This document shows positions 13,656 through 19,916 of a stretch of 22,681 nt of DNA, piece after piece. The stretch comes from Candidatus Woesearchaeota archaeon (GTDB taxonomy: Archaea; Nanobdellota; Nanobdellia; Woesearchaeales; GW2011-AR4): contig JACQSQ010000091.1 of NCBI GenBank assembly GCA_016211245.1, forward strand, positions 1 through 22,681, read 5' to 3'. The position numbers were made by a program, and so were the translations under genes. The first letter of the stretch is position 1. Each line of letters starts with the position of its first letter. The notes under the pieces were generated by a model. That model was not told the origin of the DNA. It did no database searches and was given only the letters and a program-made list of their open reading frames with translations.

Positions 13656-14204
13656 ATGCCAAACTCTACAATCCAAATGCTAAACTGCAGAATTCCAGTT
13701 GTAAATAGATATACTAAAAATGTTTATTCTCCAACAGAAGGAGCAAAACACCCTATAACTCTATTAAGAAATGTGCGATTAAGAGTTGCTGCAGAATTTC
13801 CTGATTGGTACAACAGAAAAATCCACGGACAAATCCTTGATGAAGATAGAATAACTGCGCTTGAATTTCACGGTGGCGATACAAGACATGTTGATTTTCC
13901 CGACCGCAAATGGTTTGAAGGTTCTAGAGAGCTTCATTTAGTCGATCTTGTTGAAGAGGTTGAAAGAGAAACAAAGATAGACGCATTGCTTGGATGCAAC
14001 CTAACACCTGAAGACATAGGAAGAAACGACTTGATATACATTGTTTATAATAACTTGAATATTGCGCCATTTGATGAGCCAAAAGAAGGCGGAAAAATTG
14101 ATATGTTGATTTTTCCCGAGTTTAGAGGTGGAGGTTATTTCTCCGTTCGCGGTGTAAAATATTCAATACCAAGATTGGGCGAAGATACGAGAATTTTGAG
14201 TTAA
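13656..14204 (+). CDS. Unrecognised protein with a caspase-like His/Cys pattern
   Basis: The 182-residue protein has no family I can name with confidence. Residues 66-114 read as a strand ending in a His-Gly (ITALEFHGG, H72), a loop, a helix (HLVDLVEEVERETK), then a strand ending in Cys (IDALLGCN, C114). That order and the 42-residue His-to-Cys spacing match the catalytic dyad of the caspase fold (caspase-like, CHAT and clostripain families). A further strand (DLIYIVYNN) follows. The first 50 residues and the last 40 (Gly-rich FRGGGYFSVRG) are unlike anything I know. The gene is 15 bases after the previous one and 7 before the next. If the dyad is real, this is a protease effector; if not, it is an unknown alpha/beta protein. 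Confidence 0.75.
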   Translation: MPNSTIQMLNCRIPVVNRYTKNVYSPTEGAKHPITLLRNVRLRVAAEFPDWYNRKIHGQILDEDRITALEFHGGDTRHVDFPDRKWFEGSRELHLVDLVEEVERETKIDALLGCNLTPEDIGRNDLIYIVYNNLNIAPFDEPKEGGKIDMLIFPEFRGGGYFSVRGVKYSIPRLGEDTRILS

Positions 14205-14211
14205 TAAGAAA

Positions 14212-14604
14212 ATGAATTCAACTTATCGCCATATAAAATTCGAGCAGAGAATAGAGCAACAGAGAGATGGAAATACTAAGAAAGTCCGTGCTCTAATGTC
14301 TCCTTTGGAAGAAATTTGCGAAAGTTTAAGCGGATGCAGATTGTATACATCAATTCCAGAATCAACAAAAGAGCCAGGATACCATTTTAGTGTTTTTGAT
14401 ATTCCTATAATCGATGCAAATAACCAATATTTAGTCGGTGCCACTTGGGTAAGAAATGAAGTTTCTATAATTGAAGGTGTAAGGCTAACTCTTCTTACGT
14501 TTTTGGAAGAGCATGCTAACCAAAAATTGATCGATAGATTAAAGGAACTTTACGGAGAAGATAATATGCGTTCTCATACGGGCACAGTACAAGTTAGAGA
14601 ATAA
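14212..14604 (+). CDS. Unrecognised 130-residue protein ending the asparaginase operon
   Basis: I do not recognise this protein. It is charged at the N-terminus (KFEQRIEQQRDGNTKKVRAL), followed by a mixed strand/helix core (YHFSVFDIPIIDANNQYLVGATW), a helix (EGVRLTLLTFLEEHANQ) and a second helix (KLIDRLKELYG). It has two Cys residues (35 and 42) and no membrane segment. It starts 7 bases after the preceding stop and completes the five-gene run that begins at 10901. The next 97 bases are non-coding, so the operon ends here. The alpha/beta arrangement could be a small adaptor or inhibitor of its neighbour, but that is speculation. Confidence 0.72.
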   Translation: MNSTYRHIKFEQRIEQQRDGNTKKVRALMSPLEEICESLSGCRLYTSIPESTKEPGYHFSVFDIPIIDANNQYLVGATWVRNEVSIIEGVRLTLLTFLEEHANQKLIDRLKELYGEDNMRSHTGTVQVRE

Positions 14605-14636
14605 CAATCTTAACCAATAACACCAATAATTTACTT

Positions 14637-14675
14637 GTCCACAATCTACTAATTTTGTTTAATGTAGTCCACAAT
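14637..14675. repeat. Short direct repeat GTCCACAAT, 30-bp period
   Basis: GTCCACAAT occurs at 14637-14645 and 14667-14675 in the gap between convergent transcription units. The gap (14605-14701) also holds ACCAATAAC/ACCAATAAT (14613-14630). Nothing else is evident there. Confidence 0.35.
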
Positions 14676-14701
14676 GGATGGATAATATATTAATTAAAAA
14701 A

Positions 14702-15400
14702 CTACTCTTTAACTTCCCTCTTCAGCCTCTCAGCCAATTTAATCGCATTATCAATATTATCTCTTGGAAGCCTTTCAATTGAGAAAACTCCCTTAAAGGC
14801 GTCTCTGAAATTGTCGCTTTTGAAATATGAAAGCAGCCTATTCAAATTCTCCTGCATATTCTTAGCGCTTCCAGTCTGCACAAATTTTTTAACAAACTCA
14901 AAATCTATATCGTGGCATAAGGCAACAATGTCCCTTGCATCTGTCATTCTTGCCGCATGCAGCTTCAGGGCAATAAGCACTTCTTTAACGGGAATTCTTA
15001 CATTGATTTCTTCCTCTATTCCAGTAACCTTTTTAGTGATTGAATTATTGAATAGCTGGGTAAAGCTTACAGAGCCATTCGTCTGGCTGCTTGCAACGCT
15101 CCCAATCATCAGATCAACTGTTACCGGCAGTTTAGTCTTTTTAACATAGCATTCAAATTCGCCTTTATATGTATCTTCTAAAATTCTTCGCTTAACGAAT
15201 TCAAAATGTTTTCCCTTTAGTATATTTTGAAAAGAGTGCAGGTCTTTTTTGTTTATACAAATATCTGCATCTACTGAAAATCTGCGCATATAAGCTGAGA
15301 CTGCATAGCCTCCAATTAAAACATACTCAAGTTCGGCTTTGTTGAAACTCTCTAGAATGTCAAATATTTCATTTTCCCTTTCTATGAATGTCTTCATCAT
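14702..15400 (-). CDS. AbiEii-like nucleotidyltransferase, toxin candidate
   Basis: The 232-residue protein has the nucleotidyltransferase start of the AbiEii/DUF6036-type families: YVLIGGYAVSAYMRRFSVDADI, with the Gly-Gly at 30-31 and the metal-binding pair D44/D46. KLPVTVDLMIG supplies the probable third carboxylate, and EVLIALKLHAARMTDARDIV gives the conserved helix with K and D/R. Family members transfer nucleotides to tRNA or other targets and act as toxins in AbiE systems. The gene overlaps the end of the upstream wHTH gene by four bases (ATGA), which implies coupled translation with the regulator made first. An alternative is a housekeeping or antibiotic-type nucleotidyltransferase, but the pairing favours a toxin-antitoxin role. 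Confidence 0.82.
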   Translation of the reverse strand: MMKTFIERENEIFDILESFNKAELEYVLIGGYAVSAYMRRFSVDADICINKKDLHSFQNILKGKHFEFVKRRILEDTYKGEFECYVKKTKLPVTVDLMIGSVASSQTNGSVSFTQLFNNSITKKVTGIEEEINVRIPVKEVLIALKLHAARMTDARDIVALCHDIDFEFVKKFVQTGSAKNMQENLNRLLSYFKSDNFRDAFKGVFSIERLPRDNIDNAIKLAERLKREVKE

Positions 15401-16044
15401 GTTTCAGCGTAATTAAGTTCAATGTTTAAATCATACATTTCATCCAACATTTCCAATGCCGGCTGGAAATTAAAGCTGTATCTTTTAGCCCATTCGACAG
15501 TTTTAGCTAAAGGCAAGACTGGATTTCCCTCACAATACTCTTTTTCAATGCTCTTGCTTAATGAAATCACAAAGTAAATTTCTTTTTTTCTTTCATTCTT
15601 AAATGTGTATCTTATGTTCCATTTGGAGAAAAATTCTTCCCATAAATTTTGGTCACTTTCCAAAACTTCTATAAATATTGGATATGAATCTTTGCTTCTT
15701 CCGATGTTGTAGCCGCCTTTTGTCCATATAAAGACAGCATCTGTTTCAGTAAAAATATACTCTAACGATGCTAAATTTGGCAATAAATAGGCATCGCTTA
15801 AGCTTAAGTTATCCCTTAATGAGGCTTTTATTAATCTGGTTATTTCTTTGTAGAATTTGCTGCTTCTGTCCATGCAAATTTCTTGTTTTTTTCTTTTTAT
15901 AACTCCAATCTGCTCCAATTCCAATATCCATCTGTAGGTCCATCCGTATGACCCATTTATTTTTTTGGAGATTTGCCTAATTGAATCCCCATCCTTTGCT
16001 GATATTACAATCTTTGCTACATAAGGGTTTATTAAAGCTAACAT
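15397..16044 (-). CDS. Winged-helix protein, AbiEi-like antitoxin candidate
   Basis: The 215-residue protein begins with a winged-helix region (about residues 8-55: DGDSIRQISKKINGSYGWTY, then RWILELEQIGVIKRKK). An alpha/beta domain follows (YIFTETDAVFIWTKGGYNIG, EIYFVISLSKSIEKEY), and the end is acidic. This layout parallels AbiEi-type antitoxins, where an N-terminal wHTH represses the operon. It is the first gene of a two-gene operon and its stop overlaps the nucleotidyltransferase start (ATGA). A perfect 18-bp palindrome lies exactly between its TATA box and start codon. Family assignment is by architecture and neighbour, not by a clear motif. Confidence 0.78.
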   Translation of the reverse strand: MLALINPYVAKIVISAKDGDSIRQISKKINGSYGWTYRWILELEQIGVIKRKKQEICMDRSSKFYKEITRLIKASLRDNLSLSDAYLLPNLASLEYIFTETDAVFIWTKGGYNIGRSKDSYPIFIEVLESDQNLWEEFFSKWNIRYTFKNERKKEIYFVISLSKSIEKEYCEGNPVLPLAKTVEWAKRYSFNFQPALEMLDEMYDLNIELNYAET

Positions 16045-16045
16045 A

Positions 16046-16063
16046 TTATCATTATAATGATAA
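16046..16063. promoter_or_regulatory. 18-bp perfect palindrome operator at the AbiE-like promoter
   Basis: TTATCATTATAATGATAA is its own reverse complement. It lies one base upstream of the ATG at 16044 (minus strand) and next to the TATA box at 16065-16076, so a dimer bound here would block transcription start. The wHTH product of the first gene is the obvious candidate. Confidence 0.7.
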
Positions 16064-16064
16064 C

Positions 16065-16076
16065 TTATATATAAAT
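16065..16076 (-). promoter_or_regulatory. TATA box of the AbiE-like operon
   Basis: TTATATATAAAT is centred about 26 bases upstream of the minus-strand ATG at 16044, the leaderless spacing seen elsewhere in the window. Confidence 0.6.
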
Positions 16077-16129
16077 CTTGCTATTCTTTTATAAAAACAT
16101 ATAATACATTACCTTAAACATCATTGTTT

Positions 16130-16369
16130 ATGCTCCCCATCCGCCACCTCATAAACAAAATCAAATGGGACAAAAGGGAAAAACCGGAAGAGTACAAGAT
16201 CTATTATTTCGATAGAATTTTAAACAAACTAATTTCTATTCCTTATACTAAGATAAAAAGGCTTGACGGATAGTTTATGGTTTTAGACAATGTTGACGAA
16301 ACAAATATTCCGCTACACAGAATCAAAAAAGTCGCAAAAAATAATGTTGCTGTTTGGGAAAGAAAATAA
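16130..16369 (+). pseudogene. UPF0248/MJ1316-type RNA-repair-domain protein, amber-interrupted
   Basis: The frame from ATG 16130 reads MLPIRHLINKIKWDKREKPE and continues to IPYTKIKRLDG, then TAG at 16271-16273. The same frame then runs on with FMVLDNVDETNIPLHRIKKV to a TAA, ending VAVWERK. The two parts join exactly into a 79-codon UPF0248 (MJ1316 RNA cyclic group end recognition) protein, with its INKIKWD start, IPLHRI and V-WERK end. This small domain is linked to RNA 3'-end repair. The only defect is the one stop codon. TAG ends the gene at 5445, so it acts as a stop here; a recent nonsense mutation is likelier than recoding. A TATA-like TATAATA sits at about 16100-16106. The wHTH-MNT gene follows 52 bases later. 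Confidence 0.8.
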
Positions 16370-16389
16370 AATCTTAGGTTTCCGATAGT

Positions 16390-16397
16390 TTTATATA
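16390..16397 (+). promoter_or_regulatory. TATA box of the wHTH-MNT/HEPN operon
   Basis: TTTATATA is centred about 28 bases upstream of the ATG at 16422, consistent with a leaderless mRNA. Confidence 0.55.
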
Positions 16398-16401
16398 CCA
16401 A

Positions 16402-16428
16402 TTGATATTTTTATCTATCAAATGATAG
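16402..16428. promoter_or_regulatory. Nested GATA/TATC inverted repeats over the MNT start codon
   Basis: TTGATA (16402-16407) pairs with TATCAA (16416-16421), and CTATCA (16415-16420) pairs with TGATAG (16423-16428), which covers the ATG. These overlapping dyads are a likely operator for the wHTH domain of the MNT protein. Confidence 0.5.
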
Positions 16429-16940
16429 AAAAATCTACCAGAGAAAAGGTATCGGAGTTCTTTTTCAGGAATCCGTCCAAAGAAACTCATTTAAGAGGAT
16501 TATCTAGGTTATTGAAGCTTTCAATGCCTACTATCATATCAGTAACAGATGATTTGGCAAAGGAAAATTTTATAATTAAAATCAAAAGCGGATTTATAAC
16601 CCAAGTGCAGGCGAACAGAGAAAGCATCAAATTCATTAGAAAAAAGCGCATTTATAATCTTGCAATTGTATTCGAATCAGGAATTGTCGAGCATTTAGTT
16701 AAGATTTATAACCATCCTCAATCAATCATACTATTTGGAAGCTTTTCAAGAGGCGATGACATAGAAAAATCCGATGTTGATATAGCTGTAATAACTAAGA
16801 AAAAAGTTGATTTTGATGCAAGGCAATATGAAAAATCTTTAGGCAGGAACATTAGCATACATGAAATAGATTTAAATGACGTAAGCAAAGAATTTAGATT
16901 GAATTTGGCAAACGGAATAGTTTTAGAGGGTTCATGGTAA
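16422..16940 (+). CDS. Winged-helix/MNT-type nucleotidyltransferase, antitoxin of a HEPN/MNT pair
   Basis: The 172-residue protein joins a winged helix-turn-helix (about 5-60: ETHLRGLSRLLKLSMPTIIS) to a minimal nucleotidyltransferase. The catalytic part is SIILFGSFSRGDDIEKSDVD, with GSFSRG at 106-111 and D118/D120, ending with IHEIDLND. In HEPN/MNT systems, the MNT protein neutralises the HEPN RNase by direct binding and nucleotidylation (AMPylation) of a Tyr. The fused wHTH adds DNA binding, which suits the inverted repeats at its start. Its stop overlaps the HEPN start by 7 bases, the standard coupled order. It is intact even though its partner is frameshifted. Confidence 0.88.
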   Translation: MIEKSTREKVSEFFFRNPSKETHLRGLSRLLKLSMPTIISVTDDLAKENFIIKIKSGFITQVQANRESIKFIRKKRIYNLAIVFESGIVEHLVKIYNHPQSIILFGSFSRGDDIEKSDVDIAVITKKKVDFDARQYEKSLGRNISIHEIDLNDVSKEFRLNLANGIVLEGSW

Positions 16941-17352
16941 AGGAATTCGAGTATTTTATAAGGAAAGGGGATGTAAAGGTACAAAAGCCCGACATCAACT
17001 TGTCAAAAGCTGCTTTTAGGGAAAGCATGGACAGGCTCGAATTTGCCAAGAATATTTCAAAATTAAAAATATCTAAATATATATTGGAAAATGCTTATGA
17101 ATCAATGAGGGAAGCCGCAGATTCCTTGTTATACCTTGATGGTTTTAAGTCATTTTCTCATGAAGCATCTATAGTTTACTTGGCAAAGAAGGATTTGGCG
17201 AAAGCGATATAATGGAACTTGACAGATTCAGAAAGATAAGGAATGGAATAAAATATTATGGCGAGAATTGTGGGGATTCAGACGCACAACTTGCGCTTGA
17301 AATGGCAGAAAAGATAATCTATAAGATAAAAAACTTGCTGAATAATAAATGA
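16934..17352 (+). pseudogene. HEPN-domain toxin with a broken reading frame
   Basis: The first frame (16934-17212) encodes 92 residues, a helical HEPN N-terminal half (SKAAFRESMDRLEFAKNISK, ENAYESMREAADSLLYLDGF, SHEASIVYLAKK), then stops. The other half lies in another frame: GFGESDIMELDRFRKIRNGI, KYYGENCGDSDAQLALEMAE and KIIYKIKNLLNNK, ending TGA at 17350-17352. One missing base near 17187-17191 (AAAGAAGG) explains the break and would rebuild a protein of about 139 residues. The Rx4-6H catalytic position reads RNGIKYY, with Tyr in place of His. A second ATG at 17212 overlaps the first stop (TAATG) and could give a separate C-terminal peptide. Mutation, sequencing error and programmed frameshift are all open. 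Confidence 0.8.
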
Positions 17353-18788
17353 AAATGGAAATAAACTATCAAGAATTGGGATTTAAGTGTGGCTTAGAGA
17401 TTCATCAACAAATTTCTGGCAAAAAGCTTTTCTGCGATTGCCCTACTCTGAATTCAGACAAAGAGGCAAATGTAAGGATAGAACGAAAACTGAGGGCAGT
17501 TGCCGGCGAAACTGGAGAAATTGACATTGCGGCAGAATTTGAAATGCTGAAAAATAAAAAAATAATTTATGAGGGCAATTCTGAAGACGTATGCATAGTG
17601 GAAACAGATGAAGAGCCACCGCACGAATTGAACAAGCAGGCTCTTGAAATAGCCTTGAAAGTAGCCCTGCTGTTAAATACAAAAATTGTCGATGAAATCC
17701 AGGTCATGAGAAAAACGGTCATCGACGGCTCAAATGTTTCAGGATTCCAGAGAACTGCTTTGATTGCCATGGACGGCCGCATTGACTCTTCTTTAGGCAA
17801 AATCTCTATCCCAACAATCTGCATTGAAGAGGAAGCATGCCAAAAAATAGAGGAAGGCAATGGTTTTGTAAGGTACAGGCTGGACAGATTGGGAATACCA
17901 TTGATAGAAATCGCCACAGGCACAGAGATAAAAAGCCCGGAGCATGCGAAGGAAGCCGCATCGCATCTGGGGATGGTTCTAAGAAGCGTTGAGGGAGTAA
18001 AGAGGGGTCTTGGAACAATACGGCAGGATGTCAACATTTCAATTAAGGAAGGCGCAAGGACAGAAGTGAAAGGCTTCCAGGACTTGAAAAGCATTCCTAA
18101 AGTCATTGAATATGAGGTAAGAAGGCAATTGGAAGCCCTAAATCAAGGAAAAAAATTGAACAAGGAAGTCAGGAAGGCAGAGCCGGATTTCACAACATCT
18201 TTTTTGAGGCCGCTGCCCGGAGCTGCGCGTCTTTACCCAGAGACGGACGTTTTGCCAGTCAGGATAGGGCAACCTTATATAAACAAGCTCAAGAAACAAT
18301 TGCCTAAACTGATAGCGCATAAAATAGGAGATTTCGAGAAAAAATACAAATTGCCGCGCCAGTTTGCAAAAGAACTGATAGATGATTTAAGATTTGAGTC
18401 ATACGTTAATAAATTCAAAAAAATAGACCCGTTAATCATTGCAAACACTTTGGTCAGCATGCCAAAAGAAATAAAGGCAAGGTTTGATTTGGATCCGTCA
18501 AAACTAAAAGATGAGAATTATACAGAAGTTTTATCCTATCTTGACGAGGGAAAAATAACCAAAGAGGCGGTTATTGAACTATTAGTAAAAAAAATAAAAA
18601 ATGAGAAAATTGATTTAAGCCAATTTGAAGCAATTTCCGATAAGGAACTTGAAAATGAAATTAAAAAGCTAATGAAGGAAAAACCTAACCTCAATATAGG
18701 GGCTTACATGGGGTTGTTGATGCCAAGGCACAGGGGCAAGGTTGAAGGGAAGAAGATAATGGATTTGCTGAAGAAGCATGTAAAGTGA
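17349..18788 (+). CDS. gatE: Glu-tRNA(Gln) amidotransferase subunit E, compact form without the GAD insertion
   Basis: GatE activates Glu-tRNA(Gln) and adds ammonia supplied by GatD. Diagnostic parts are KCGLEIHQQISGKKLFCDCP at the start, RLDRLGIPLIEIATGTEI, and LRPLPGAARLYPETD, which separates GatE from bacterial GatB. A helical/YqeY-like tail follows. It has 479 residues, while typical archaeal GatE has about 620-640 with an AspRS-like (GAD) insertion before the PGAAR motif. Here the sequence runs straight from IEYEVRRQLEAL to EVRKAEPDFTTSFLRP (about 264-288) with no insertion. The start overlaps the HEPN tail stop as ATGA (17349-17352); ATG 17355 is a second choice. Codon use is the AGG-rich core style. 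Confidence 0.95.
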   Translation: MKMEINYQELGFKCGLEIHQQISGKKLFCDCPTLNSDKEANVRIERKLRAVAGETGEIDIAAEFEMLKNKKIIYEGNSEDVCIVETDEEPPHELNKQALEIALKVALLLNTKIVDEIQVMRKTVIDGSNVSGFQRTALIAMDGRIDSSLGKISIPTICIEEEACQKIEEGNGFVRYRLDRLGIPLIEIATGTEIKSPEHAKEAASHLGMVLRSVEGVKRGLGTIRQDVNISIKEGARTEVKGFQDLKSIPKVIEYEVRRQLEALNQGKKLNKEVRKAEPDFTTSFLRPLPGAARLYPETDVLPVRIGQPYINKLKKQLPKLIAHKIGDFEKKYKLPRQFAKELIDDLRFESYVNKFKKIDPLIIANTLVSMPKEIKARFDLDPSKLKDENYTEVLSYLDEGKITKEAVIELLVKKIKNEKIDLSQFEAISDKELENEIKKLMKEKPNLNIGAYMGLLMPRHRGKVEGKKIMDLLKKHVK

Positions 18789-18805
18789 TCATATCATCAG
18801 ATTAA

Positions 18806-18817
18806 AAACATTTAAAA
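18806..18817 (+). promoter_or_regulatory. BRE/TATA promoter of the small gene at 18853
   Basis: AAACATTTAAAA resembles the AAACATTTATA promoters elsewhere. It lies 47 bases from the ATG, which leaves a short leader containing GGTGA (18841-18845), a good ribosome binding site. Confidence 0.55.
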
Positions 18818-18852
18818 CATATACTATCTTTCTGTAGATTGGTGAAGCAATA

Positions 18853-19095
18853 ATGGCATTCGGAAAATTTGATAAGAGCTTAGACAAGGAAATATTTTCA
18901 GAAGTAATTCAGTTTGAAACATCAAGAATTACCGTTGGCGTTTTCTCCTACAATGACGGCGAAAAGAAACTGCAGATTTCAAGGGAAAACATGAACCAGG
19001 ACGGCGAATGGTCATTTGCAAAGCTTGGAAGGATGTTCAAGGACGAAGCTGAGAAAGTATTGCCGGTTATGGAAAAAGCGCTGAAGCATATGTAA
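18853..19095 (+). CDS. Small conserved archaeal protein, possibly PC4-like
   Basis: The 80-residue protein reads MAFGKFDKSLDKEIFSEVIQ and continues with ITVGVFSYNDGEKKLQISRE, GEWSFAKLGRMFKDEAEKVL and a short helical end. The strand-strand-strand-helix layout with basic KKLQISRE recalls PC4/Whirly-type single-stranded nucleic-acid binders, where the phrase 'kkLqIsReny.dGe' is common. The assignment is by pattern only. Unlike most genes here it has a good ribosome binding site (GGTGA, 18841-18845, 7 bases before the ATG) and a longer leader. It follows gatE by 64 bases with its own promoter. Its stop directly abuts the stop end of the convergent TrmB-like gene. Confidence 0.82.
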   Translation: MAFGKFDKSLDKEIFSEVIQFETSRITVGVFSYNDGEKKLQISRENMNQDGEWSFAKLGRMFKDEAEKVLPVMEKALKHM

Positions 19096-19818
19096 TTAGG
19101 AGTTCCATAAAATATTAAAGTAGTTAAGATGCGATTTTGATATTTCTTTATTGTTTATTTTTATTGCAATCGGCTCATCTGACCATTGAATAAATACGCA
19201 GTTATCCCCATAAATGATAGTTGTAGTGGGATTCGTAAATTTATTGTCAACAAACCTGTATTCTAAGAATTTCCTATTTTCCAGTTTATCTTTAACTTTT
19301 AAAGGAAAAATACTCCTTTGTAAAATATTTCTTTCAATCCTTTCCTTATGCCATAATTCAAAATAAGGCCCAAAGTAATCCTTGAATTGCAGCTGGGCGG
19401 CTATTAAAGAAATAGGCTTTCTGGTTTCCAAAATATCTTCAAAAATCATTCTTAATCCTTTTTTATCGGAGAAAATAGTTGCTTCAAGCGGCTTTTTATC
19501 CGATTTAATTAAATTTAATCTCTTTATTTCTTCCAATATACTTGTTTTAGTGGTTTTGAACTCATCTTCTTTCTCTTTAATTAATGATAGCAAGGAGTCT
19601 GGATTTTTTGCTTCAAACCACTTTACCTTGTTTTTTATAATGAAAGATGTGACACCCTTTGACACTAATCTATACAATGCTTCATAAACATTAGTTCTGT
19701 TTAATTTTGTATCTGCACTAATCCTATTTGGATAGCTGCTTCCATTCTTCGCTAGATGCAAATAGATTTTAATTTCAGACGGGCTGAATCCTAGTTTGGA
19801 TAGGTTTTCTTCCAACAT
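19096..19818 (-). CDS. TrmB-family transcriptional regulator
   Basis: The protein has an N-terminal winged helix of the TrmB type (LSKLGFSPSEIKIYLHLAKN, RTNVYEALYRLVSKGVTSFI), a linker coiled coil (SLIKEKEDEFKTTKTSILEE) and a C-terminal effector domain. TrmB proteins are archaeal sugar- or metabolite-responsive regulators of ABC transporters. This C-terminal part is shorter than the sugar-binding type, so the ligand is uncertain. The frame is open to 19869, but a CTTATAAAG box at 19848-19840 lies about 26 bases upstream of ATG 19818 (MLEENLSKLGF), which I prefer; ATG 19824 (MKMLEENL) is nearly as good. It is divergent from the ABC importer genes, which it probably controls. Confidence 0.85.
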   Translation of the reverse strand: MLEENLSKLGFSPSEIKIYLHLAKNGSSYPNRISADTKLNRTNVYEALYRLVSKGVTSFIIKNKVKWFEAKNPDSLLSLIKEKEDEFKTTKTSILEEIKRLNLIKSDKKPLEATIFSDKKGLRMIFEDILETRKPISLIAAQLQFKDYFGPYFELWHKERIERNILQRSIFPLKVKDKLENRKFLEYRFVDNKFTNPTTTIIYGDNCVFIQWSDEPIAIKINNKEISKSHLNYFNILWNS

Positions 19819-19916
19819 TTTCATTGGTAATCTATCTTTCTTTATAAGTGTTGTGGTATAAGACAACAACTAAATTTTAAATTGGTAATTGTGATACTAT
19901 CAATGGGTGGGTCAAA

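Noticed and set aside
16271..16273. TAG as a pyrrolysine or other recoded codon
   Set aside because: TAG ends the gene at 5445 and no recoding signals are visible in the window.
19819..19916. Thiamin (THI-box) riboswitch upstream of the NMT1/THI5-like operon
   Set aside because: The gap is under 100 bases and shows no CTGAGA or similar conserved core.
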